From assembly GCA_903813345.2 (NCBI GenBank), contig CAIIXF020000012.1:17679520-17743519 (forward strand): 64,000 nt of DNA, given 5' to 3'. A model generated the notes under the pieces. The model saw nothing but the letters and a program-made list of their open reading frames with translations, was not told the DNA's origin and made no database searches. The translations under genes and the position numbers were made by a program. How positions within the stretch are numbered: the stretch's first letter is position 1; the number at the start of each line of letters is the position of its first letter. Below, piece by piece: positions 51,701-63,700 of this stretch. The DNA comes from Owenia fusiformis (taxonomy: Eukaryota > Annelida > Polychaeta > Sabellida > Oweniidae).

Positions 51701-54700
51701 ACAGTGCTCTCGTGGAGGTCAACATTGCTGTGTTACATAGTTTTCAGGTAAAAGCTTTTGTGGTTTTGGGGTATATAGTACACATCTTTCTAGGAGCCAA
51801 AATCCCCGAGTTATAACTTGACACCTTATTGGTTAGGATATTCAATTCATAGGAAACGTACTACCTAAATAACTTCTCCGAAGCTGACATTTATCTTCTG
51901 ATCTTTAGAATATGTTGCTGACTTTGAATTATGGTGTACTTACAATTAAGGAGTTAATCTTGGATAACCAAAATAATTTACCTTGACCTGTTTGATTTAA
52001 TTTGATTTACTCCTTATATTGTCTTTGTTTTTATTACAGAAAAGTAATGCGACAATAACAGACCACCATGCAGCTTCGGACTCATTCATGAAACACATGG
52101 AAAATGAGGTCAAGTCAAGAGGAGGGTGCCCCGCTGATTGGGTATGGGTGGTGCCACCCATGAGCAGCAGTCTAACACCTGTCTTCCACCAGGAAATGGT
52201 CAACTACATTTTAAAACCAAGTTATGAATATCAGGTAAAATACAATCTACATAAATCAGCTGTAGAAAAATGTAGCGCAGTCAGATGTCCAGAAATGAGC
52301 CCTTTATAGTTCGACTTTTTCAGGAAAGCAACAAACTTGGCACAGTTGTAGAAACACTTGATCTGAGTGGAAAATGATTTCGGGGCAAGTGATCCGGAGT
52401 GGTCTTCATGGATTTTTTAGTCTCTGACCCCAACCCCTATCAGGCGGGGAGGGGGTACATTATAAAAAATAAATAAAAATGGTTTTGAAGTAAATTTTTT
52501 TAAATGACTTCATTTGGTGATTGCTCTGAGCCTTGAAATTGAGACAAACCGATTGTAGAAGTGGTGTTTAGTGAGGAAAATACATTTTGACCCAATTATC
52601 TAGGGTGAATTCATATTTTAAAGGGTCAAATATGGGACATCAAGTACTGTATTTCAAGAATGTGATGTCTGATCATCTTGGAAAAAATCATACTAATAGG
52701 GGTATAGGTGTTCATCACAAATATAGAATATGGCTTGGGTAGCTCATGTATTTTTTGAGATAAAAATTATCGAAAATTGAATTTTTAAGCCCTTGCGGCC
52801 TAGGGGTAACCTTATTCGACCTTAATAATTTTTAAGATATGCAATGTATGGGTCTCATATGAGCTCAAAATGGTGCATTGAGTCTTGTTTTGTCATATTA
52901 TTCCTAATTGGATTGAAAAATGATTGGAACTTTTCAAAAAAAAAAAAAAATTCATTATCGCTTCTGAAGGGCCAGGGGTAAGCATATTTTACCTTGATAA
53001 CTTTCAAGGTTTGTAATATATGTATCTCAAATTAGCTCAAGATGGTGCATATAGTTCTGTTTAATCATAATACCTCCAATAAGATGTAGAAAATGATTGG
53101 ACATTTCTTAAAATTTGAAATTTTCATTTTAGCTTATGATGGCCGGGGGGGGGGGGCTTATTTAATCTTGAACTTTTCTTAATTATGAGACGTATGCATC
53201 TCAAATGAGCTTAAAATTGTGTCATATACTCTTGTTTTGTCATATTATTCCTTAGGAGATGTAAAAACTAATGGAAATTTGAAAAATGACATCTTTAGCT
53301 TTTGACAGGTAAGAGGTGGTTTTATCATATATTACCATAATATAGAAGCAAAGGATGGAGTGAGTTTAGCAGCCCCGTCCCCATGACCAATGCCATTGGC
53401 AGCTTGGGTCTTAAAGCATTTATGACCCAAGCTGCAATTAACCATGCTGACCTATTCTCAACCAATCAGCGAGCTTGAAGGAACAAGTGCTAAATGCGTG
53501 TACATTAATGATGCGCTTTCGTCAGAGAAAATGACCATATAGAAAGCCGTCCTTATTTCGACAACAAACTCTGATTAGCGCAGTGAGTTCAGAGATTTAT
53601 TGAAAACTGATAGAGTGAAGACGAAGCTCTCTTTTGAGAAGGAAAGTCGAATGAATGCAAAGGGTAGTAAGTCCAGTCACCTTAGCCTGATGGGGGGGGG
53701 GGGTTAAGGTGAGCTGCTTCTGTCAAGGATTCTGTTAGTGAATAATGAAAGTCAATGATTGGGCACAAGAATGCCAAATGTTATTAATTTTCAAGATAAA
53801 ATGATCTCAAAATGGGGAAAATAGTCTGTTTTTCACTTTATTCCTACAGAGATAATGATTAACAACAATTAGAAAACTCAGTGACACATTTAAATCTCAA
53901 TCCATTTATTCCATTTTAGCACTACCAATAGCAGTAGAATACAGATGTAACATCACATCCAATGATTGTTTGAAAATGGGGAGGGTTAAACTTTGGCCAT
54001 GGGCAGGTAGATATTGATAGGATTTCTCCCTTACCATATGCTATCCAAATTGAATTTTTCAGTTTTTAACATCACATATATACCAGGATAACCACATCAG
54101 AATTAAATGTAAGGAGTATTATTCTTTCTCTTGAAGGCCACGATTAAAGCAGTCTTACTGAAAATATTGAGAAATATCCTTGAATCTGCTTCTTCTTAAG
54201 AGCAAGGGCAGAACCTCACTGTTGGGCTAAAACATTGCATTGCCTCCTTAATTTATGTCGTCACTTAATCTTCTTTCCATCCATTTCAAGGGTTTCAGCT
54301 TCCTCCTTAGACTATCCTTGTTCAAGTTCCACAAGTCTCTCTAGTGCTGTTTTAAAGGTGCAACAATTAGTGCAAAGGGGCCATTCAACGATCATGGACC
54401 AGTGTCAAAATATATTCAAGTTTGGATATTTCATCAAGACTAACATATATGTTTATTTTTTTCCAAAGAAACCCCCTGGATGAACATTATTTCAGCTGAT
54501 TCCTCTTGAAATGTTTTGGATCTTAAAAATATATAAGTGGGCCTCCCTTTATAGAAGCTTTGAACTGAATTTACACTTCTTAATGCTAAAATTGATAGTT
54601 TATCCATACATTAAGAAAATAGGTATGTCAAAGAAGATGTTTAGCCAAATATTACCCTGATAGCTCAGAAAAAGTAAAAAAAATTGAATCTTCTGCAGAC

Positions 54701-57700
54701 CTTGTTGCCCCTTTAAGCTAGTGTCCTGGTAAACATTCCAGCTGACATCAAGGCAATGAACTATTTGCAGACTTTTACGTGGGTAATATCATATTTGCAT
54801 AATCAACCAATTTTCTTTATATATCACTGTTAGCATGTTTAACTATACATGCCCTGTCTATTATTTTGGCATCTACTATGTAGCTTAGTCATTCAACTTT
54901 GATGTTAATGAGCATAGATACAAACAGCACAAAACTGGAACAGTGAGGAAAGTATATCCTACTAATTTTCTTCTGTGGAATTGGCAAGATTTCCTAAGAT
55001 AGTTGAAGCAAGAGGGAGCTGTTTTCCTTCCAGGCATCAAAACTGAAACCCTGGAGGAAGATGGCAAGAAGATTGTGACCTCACAATGAGGTAATGCAAT
55101 ATCTAATCTTAGCCCGGTAGTGAAGTATCTGCCATCACCATTCGCTCGTATGAAGAAGCATGCCAAAGACTGCTTCTGTCATGACCTAATAAGAATCATA
55201 GTCAAAACAGTTGATTTTGGTGTGGTTTAAACTGGCAGTAACTTGTGCTGAAAATGTCAATTTGGATTGCATATGGCCTATGGTGAGGGGAAATTCCTCC
55301 AGAATGTACAACCTGTTTTAGATATTTCAAGGCCACTTGGCCATGAACGAAGTTTAGTCCTTACCATTTTTCATACAATCTCTCGATGCATTCTGCTACT
55401 ACTCTTAGTCAACTGATTTGCAGGAATAGAAGGTGTACCCAGAGGTTACGCAAGTGTTCTTAAAGTGTACGCCTGACCCGGCTACGTATAGCACAGAGTT
55501 TACACTGGCGGATTAGACTAGTTCATTTTTTATATGTGTGTGAAAGCTTTCTCTTATTTGCGTTTTTTCGTTTAGTACGGTTCTGTTATAATTGCCGAGG
55601 TCATATAACCGGGATAAAACAATGATTATCATTGACTGCCCACACACAAAACATACGTTGAGTGAACAGTGTTATTACAAACAACAGGCTTTAGAATACA
55701 AAGCGTACTGTGATAATAAGCTGTGCACTACCACTGCTGCATGTACATATTACTAATTTACTAGGGCTCCCAAAGAGTGGATAGGGAGGTTGTGTTTGTC
55801 ACTTTTAAATTTTACATTTCAAAATTGTCATTTTACATGTCATAATTTGTTGGTTTCATTCGTTTAGCCAATCAAAACATTGTAAAACAATAAATTGTCT
55901 GTTGGTACAATCAATTTTGTTCAGTTTTGATTAGTTGTCAGAATGAAGTAACGTTCATCTGAATCCATGTATCAAAACAAAAATCCTATTTTTACTTCAA
56001 AATACTTCAGTGAGATGAAGGCTCGGAATTGTCACATGCAATAACTTATTGTCGTATTCGTTATTTTATCTTCTCGATAGTAGCATTTAGTCGCACATTT
56101 GATGCCAGGTCACCTTGTCGTGACCTCTTGGGGAACCCCACATTTATGTGTGTACTCATGGAAGTAAATTCCCCGGTGTAGCCGAGAGCCACAAACTTTT
56201 CAACAGGTTCGAAATGACCAATTTCTCTCATATATACTCTAAATATTTTATTATTTAGCACCTACAAAGTATTGCTAATAACCATATGTAATTTCAATAA
56301 AGAAACTTATCTGGATACATGTAAATTCAATATCAACACTAGCTGTTCTCTCAACACGTCCTGGCTTACCTTGTGGTGACAAACCCTGGATTTTCGCTAT
56401 TTATAGTTTATCAACACCTGGACGCATGCGCATTTTATAGTTTATCGGGCACTTTAAGCTTTAAATCTTTTTTAATACCATAAAATTAGAAGACTAGAGT
56501 CCTTATTCATTCTAATGCATTCTTAGCCACAGTTTCTATCACCACATGAATGTGGCTGGCCTACTCCCACTGCTGACACTGAGGCCACAACATAAAATGT
56601 AGGTCATGGGGTAGATACCTGTGTCAAGAGAACAGATGCAAATGTTTGAAAGCAGATTTGATTTGCTCTGAGCTATGTAGCTGTAGGAGAGACTGTCAGA
56701 ATCCATAAATTGTGACTCCTTTGATTAGGTTTTATAGATTTGGATTATATACTCAAATGATAATATACAGAATCTTAACAATGCTACTACTCGTGCTAGT
56801 ATGAACTGGACTTATCAAACATTTTCACATCTTAGAAAATGTTCTATAAAACTAGATAGTATTGCCATTGGTACTAGAAAGGAATAAATGGCTGTTGAGG
56901 TTCCTTTTTTATAACTGTTAATCATTATTGTATATCTCAGTAGGAATAATATGACAAACTATATTCACTATTTTGAGCTCATTTGAGTAGACAATATGAT
57001 CTTTGTTTACATTTTTAAGGTAAAATTAGGTCATTCCTGACCTATCATAAACTACACTACCAATCTCAAACTGCATCAAACAGCATGGTTTCATAAACAG
57101 TGCTGTAAAAACAGTACTGTACACAGCTGTTTTCTAAAACAGTACTGAGCTGTAAAAACAGTACTGTACTATGCTGTCCAAAACAGATGGTGTTAGAATA
57201 GCATTGTACATTGCTATATAGTGCAGTACTCTGACTGCACTGTTCAGAACTGTTGACAGCGCTGCAAGAAGATGTTGCGGATTGGGGGTGTAATATGAAA
57301 ATGTAATTTTCTTATAATTTCCAATCATTTTTTCACTCCTTGGGAATGATATGATAAAACAGGACTAAATATACCATCTAAAGCTCATTTGAGGTGACTA
57401 TGTCTCATATTTAGAAAATTATTAAGGTAAAATAAGGTTACCCCAGGTCCATCAAGAGCTTAGTGAAAATTTTGATTTTTTAGATATATCCGATCATTTT
57501 CTACATCTTATTGGAAGAAGTATGATAAAACAGAACTATATGCAACATCTTGAGCTAATTTGAGATGCATATATTACATATCTGGGAAATTATTAGGGTA
57601 AAATATGGTTACCCCTGGCCCTTTAGAACCGAAAATGAAATTTTCTTTTTTTTATTTTTATTTTCAATAATTTTTTTACATCTAATTAGGAATAATATGA

Positions 57701-60700
57701 CAAAACAATACTTAATGCAACATTTAGAATTCATATGAGGCCCAAACATCGCGTATCTTAAAAGTTATTAAGGTAAAATAAGGTCACCCCTAGGCCGCAA
57801 GGGCTTAAATATCCAAATTTCGATAATTTATTTCTCAAAAAATACATGAGCTACACAAGCCATATATCATATGAGTGATTAACACCAATATCTCTATTAG
57901 TATGAATTTTTTCAGAATGATCAGACATCACATTCTTGAAATACAGTACTTGATGTCCTATATTTGACCCTTTGAAAGATGAATTCACGCTAGATAATTG
58001 GGTTAAAATGTATTTTCCTTCCTAAACACCACTTCTAAAATAGGTTTTTCTCAATTTCAAGGCTCAAAGCAATGACCAAATGCAGTCATTTAAAAGAAAT
58101 ATACTTTACAACTATTTTTATTTATTTTATTATAATGTACCCCCTCCCCGCCTGATATGTACCCCCTCCCCGCCTGATAGGGGTTGGGGTCAGAGGCTTA
58201 AAATCCATGAAGACCACCCCAGATCAATTGCCCCGAAATCATTTTTCATTCAGATCATATGTTTCTACAACTGTGCCAAGTTTGTTACTTTCCTGAAAAA
58301 GTCGAACTACCAAAGGGACATCTGACTGCGCTAATGTAGCCGGTTCTGGGTAAGGCCTGTACGTGCCCCTTACACGTATATGTTACAGGAAGTAAATGTA
58401 GCACTTGAGAATGAAATAGAAAATTAAAAATATATAAATTAGTACAGTAGAGTCTTCGAATGCTCTTGTAAATGAACTGTAGTAATGGTTTGTCTCATTA
58501 AATTGTATTATATTTGTGTTTTAAGGAGGTGGCGTGGAAGACGCATGAGTGGAAAAAGGATAAAGAAAAGGAAAAATTAAATGGTCCAAGAAAAAAGAGA
58601 AAGTTTGGATTTAAAGAGTTAGCGAGGTGCATTCACGGATATAATTAACTCTTTTAAATTTATTCTTGATATTGCTTGTATTATACATTCAAATGTGAAA
58701 TGTAGTAGTCACGGCAAATATTTTATTGAATCTTGATTTTGTTGCAGGGCGGTCAAGTTCAGTTCTAAATTGATGGGGAAAGCCTTGGCCAGAAGGGTTA
58801 ACTGTACAATCCTCTATGGTACAGAGACTGGGAAATCTGAACGTTATGCTAAGACACTTTGTGGAATATTTATGCATGCATTTGATGCAAAGGTATAGAA
58901 TTATTTGCATTCTACACCAGAACTAAAAATATTATAAATGTTCTCGTTTCATTATGTGAATGCTTGATTTTAATGAATTTGTACAATAATGGTACCTGTA
59001 CTCTGTATTTTAATGTAGCCATTTTACTTAAGATTGTTAAGATAAGTACTTTTTTATTAATTGTCATTGCAATGTTATGTACGACAAGTAATTTTTTTAT
59101 TAATTGTCATTGCAATGTAATGTATGATAAGTACTTTTTTTTATTAATTGTCATTGCAATGTACATTGATAGGAGTGACTAGATTAAAGTATGATATTAA
59201 CATAATTAAATATCATATTACAAACGTGTAGGTGTTATGTATGGATGATTACGACACAACGGAGCTTGAACATGAAGCGCTTGTACTTGTAATTACGAGT
59301 ACATTTGGAAACGGAGACCCACCAGAGAATGGAGAGGTTACAAAACATTTTACTTTTTACTTTCTTGACCCATTTCAATAGTGATAACCATTGTTTAATT
59401 ATCATTTTCGTTCCATTATATAATGTAATGATCTTATAATTATGGCACTATTTATTCTATAGAACTAAAATATACATGCTGCGAAGCAGATTCTTAGTTT
59501 GAAAATAATAAAAGTAAAAGTGAAACAATAATCTGTATTACTTTAGGCGTTTGGAAAAGCATTGTATCACATGAAGGAACCAGATAATAAAAGCGGAAGT
59601 GCGTCAACTATTATGCGCCTTAGATCCTCTCGAAACAAATCGGAATCAAAAGAGGCCAGACCAAAATCACTGACAAATGGGGAAGATTCATTGGACAGAG
59701 ACATCGGTCCGATGGGAAACTTAAGGTATTAAACGTAATTAGTTAAAATTGTAAAAGTACATACATGTATGTTGTCATTGCTTTAACTCTATATTCTTTT
59801 GCGGAAGATTATTGTACACTGTTAAGTTTCGAAACTGCCCGTTGTATTCACGACTGTGGCATGGTACTCTGCTTCAATTCCATGCAACTTCACGAGGCAC
59901 CTTTTGTAAGCTGAATGACGTATTCGTTGCACAAGGGCTGTTTATGTAAACGGTTTAAACCTCCAAAAGTTGCATACTCATTCTTCCTTTACACAACTAT
60001 AAAACGCTTCCTAATGCATTATGCAGATTCCTATATGCCTATATCAGTATCCAGATCTTGTACATTATCGGTTTATGCTATGCGCTTTACATGTATTTAT
60101 CCTATGCCAAGTAGAGTTTTAGGGAGACACGTTGGTAAGATATATCCCGTATCCTGATTTTGATGTTTCAATATCCTGAACCTCCATATCTCCCGCTCCA
60201 GGGCATATCTTCCCGATTAGAAAAAAATTGAAAAAAAAAATTGAAAAAAAAATTGAAAAACAATTAGAAAAATGTAAAAAAAAATTGAAAAAATAGAAGA
60301 AATTGAAAGAAAATTAGAAAACTCTACTGGGTATAGGATAAAGCAGTTATATGTACGGTCAGTTTGGATATGGAGTTTATCCCTCGTGAGATATATAGGG
60401 GTTATGCACTGGGAGGTTTTGGATACAGGGAATATCCCGAGGGATATACAATATATTTTCCCGAGGGACCGAAGGGACCGAGGGAAGATGTATTGTATAT
60501 CCCAAGGGATATTCCATGTATCCAAACCGACTGTGCATAACTGGTGTATCTCATACTTGAGTGGGTTTAGGGTAGATATAACCTTTTCCACCTTTTTCAA
60601 ATGACAAGATATTTATATTTAACATTTTCGTAATATTCTTTTTGTTCAATACAATGAAATTGTAACATTTAAACTTAAAAAATTTAAATTTTAAAATCAA

Positions 60701-63700
60701 AAAATTAAAACTTTTGATATTTAAACTTTTGAAAAATTCCCGGGAGCGGGATGGATATATTATATCTGCCCGCATTTGGCCTAGAGCGGGACATATACAA
60801 TATATCCTGCCCGCTCCTCAGATACGATATATATTCCAGGGTGATATCTACCCCAAACCAACTCAAGTATGAGATACACACATCTACCTTCGGTCACTAC
60901 GGTCCCTCAGGTTGATATACATATCTCCCTCTGGAGAAACCCCATATCCAAACCTCCCAGTACATAACCCTTATATATTCACCTTGTTGCCTTTACCTCT
61001 TTCCTTATTTGTGCTTTTGTTCACTTTGTCTATGTCAAGAATCAAGCCCATTTCAAAACGTGAGTCGTTTAGGCAACGACACAAGGAGAGTATGTTTGTC
61101 TCTTTCGTTGATATTGTGGACGACCCAACTTACTCTAAACTCTGGACACAATATGGGCAACTGCTAGCAAATTTAAGGTACTGTGAGCATCAAATTGTCT
61201 GAATATATTTATAAAATCATTTCTTTCCACTGGCTGTCAACATTCCTATATTTTGTTTCAATCACACATGTTATATATTTCACAATTAATTTGTTTTTTG
61301 ACTAAAAGTAAGTAATTGATGTGAGGAGGATTGTTCTTGGATAGACTTTAGATGTAATCGGAATATTCCGAAATTAAGAGATTTTTCTTCATGTTTTCCA
61401 CTTAATTTAGTTTTTTTCAGCTCTGTATTGCACGTTAACGTATCTTTTAATGACATGAATTTATCTTTAGATTTTCAGTATTTGGTCTTGGGTCAAGGGC
61501 TTATCCGCATTTCTGTGCTTTCGCCCATTACGTCGACAACATTCTCTACGATCTCGGGGGTGAACGGATTCACACGTTGGTCGAAGGGGATGAGCTTTGT
61601 GGGCAGGAGGAGTCGTTCAAAATATGGGCACATGGAGTATTCAAGGTTTGTCCCGTATTGTAATAACCCGTATTGTAATAACTACGCCGCCTCCGATATC
61701 CGTTTTCACTGCTGAGGATTGCCTCATTTAGTTCAAATGGGATCTATTCATGTTTGTTTTTTATGGGATAATGTGCTTAAAGTATCTTAGAATATTGAGA
61801 TATGTGTTTCCGTTTTAATTTAATACAAACAGTAATGTAACAAATTGGTTTTATGGTAAAATTAGCAAACTGAAGGGAGAGAAATAATTCACTGTAATCT
61901 GGACGATAATATATTGAATGATAGATTATGTATAACTTTCAGTGTTCTTGTGAAAGGTTCTACGATGTATAGAGTACCTCGATATATGAATATAATATAT
62001 ACATTCATCGAAATTTCTAAAAGTGGAGAATGTATTGCGGTCTGGGAGTTACATGTATTACCACGATGAATATTACTGTCAATAACTTTCAGTCTGCTTG
62101 TGAAACGTTTTGTGTGGGCGATGGCGTCAATATTTCTGCCGTTACCGGTGCTTTGGCGGATAATGATACATCCTGGAAAGCAGGAAAATACAGACTCACT
62201 CCAACAGCAACAGACAAGACATTGTCTCTTCATAAAGGTTGCACCTCGATCATTGATTATTGTTGTTTTAGATTCATGTATTCCAATTTACTTGACTAAA
62301 AATATAATTGTTTTCTGAATGCTGTTTTTACCGGTATTCAGTTTATATTCAGATTACAACTGGCAATATTTTGGGAAATTATGTTATGTATAGTTTTCTT
62401 TCAAATGTTTAGGTTTATCACAGCTCCATAAGAAAAGTGTATTTCCATGTAAATTGGTATCTTGTGAAAATCTTCAATCGAAGGACTCGGGCCGACGCAC
62501 GTTATTGGTCAAGATGAATACGCAAGTTGCAGGATCTGACGAATTATGTTATCAACCAGGAGATCACGTGGGGATATTTGCAGCCAATAGGGACGATTAC
62601 GTAAATTTTATCATAACGAGGCTACAAAATGCGCCAACTCCTGACGAATTGATACAAATAGAAATTCGCAAGAGCAACGGTAATTTTACATTCTTTTATG
62701 TATGATAAATGTCCATAATACTATTAAAGACAGTTGGCATACATGTATTTCAACAATGATAGGAGATTTACGTTCATCATTATAACAACACTTTTAGCTA
62801 ATTCAAATAACTGGGCAGCAGTCGACCGTTTTCCTCCAATGACACTACGCATCGCGTTGAAGAACTACTTAGATATAACAACGCCACCTACACCTGCAAT
62901 GCTTCAGCATTTGGCTACCCAGACAAGTGATGCCAAAGACAAACTTGCCCTTGAAAAACTAGCTACGGTCAGTACGGCAACCCCAATTACATTAAATGAC
63001 TGTTAAGTTCTTAACTGAATCAAATTTTTGACATCCTGTTTTGTTTGATTTTAATCTTCGTGCATAACGGATTTATGTTTGTTTTGCTATTATCATTCCA
63101 TCTCTGTATTCAAGGACTCAGCATCGTATGAAAACTGGAAATCCTGGAATCTTCCGAATTTGGTTGAAGTTCTGAAGGAATTTCCCTCGGTTAAAGTCAA
63201 CCCCACTCTACTCCTTGCCCAGCTTCCGCTCTTGCAACAACGCTTCTATAGTATAAGCTCCTCTACTCTAGCACATCCTGACGAGGTCCACATAACAGTT
63301 ATAGTTGTAGAGTATCGCGCACAAGGTGGCAAGGGACCCATTCACAAAGGGGTGTGCTCTGCCTGGTTCGAAAATCTAAAGGAGGGGGATATCATACCAT
63401 GCTTTGTTAGAGCGTGCGTATTCAGATTTAAACTAGATTTCATACTGTAGAATTCTATTATGTTTGCACAACGAACATTTCCTGATTTTTCAATAGTCGG
63501 TTTACTTTGAATTCATCAGTGCAGTGCACTGATGCAAAGGGGAATGGAATTCCGAATTTATTTTTTTTCATTTCTATTTTCAGAGCTCCAAACTTCCATC
63601 TTCCAGAAAACACCAGTTTACCTATAGTTATGGTCGGCCCGGGAACTGGTATCGCGCCTTTTAGAAGTTTTTGGCAACAGCGTAAAGTAGAAGTAGAAAT

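Larger units (their letters stand above)
52273..58333. mobile_element. 6.06 kb element with 1.0-1.4 kb inverted repeats filling NOS intron 8
   Basis: The ends tagcgcagtcagatgtcc (52273) and its complement (ending 58333) begin arms with long matches: agttcgactttttcaggaaa, cttggcacagttgtagaaac, the accccctccccgcctgat tract (doubled in the right arm) and tacagtactt/aagtactgta. ATG flanks both ends and could be a 3-bp duplication. Inner arm parts are tandem units of about 172 bp (gaccttaataatttttaaga, then gagctcaaaatgg, gtcatattattcc), three to four on the left and about five on the right. The core (53340-56900) has no recognisable transposase, only a 3' fragment of the MULE-like MITE at 53613-53665 and a hairpin at 53399-53435. 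Probably a non-autonomous DNA transposon. Confidence 0.75.
59726..61039 (+). other. NOS: NOS intron before the extra exon; holds palindromic repeats
   Basis: Besides the inverted repeats listed separately, it has an A-rich tract with aaaaattgaaaaa words at 60219-60320. It ends in a long pyrimidine tract (tgcctttacctctttcctta and further T-rich sequence) before tatgtcaag. Confidence 0.6.

Noticed and set aside
54885-55166. 93-codon minus-strand ORF in the core of the intron 8 element, a possible transposase piece
   Set aside because: No catalytic motif or known domain can be seen. It is too short to support a call.
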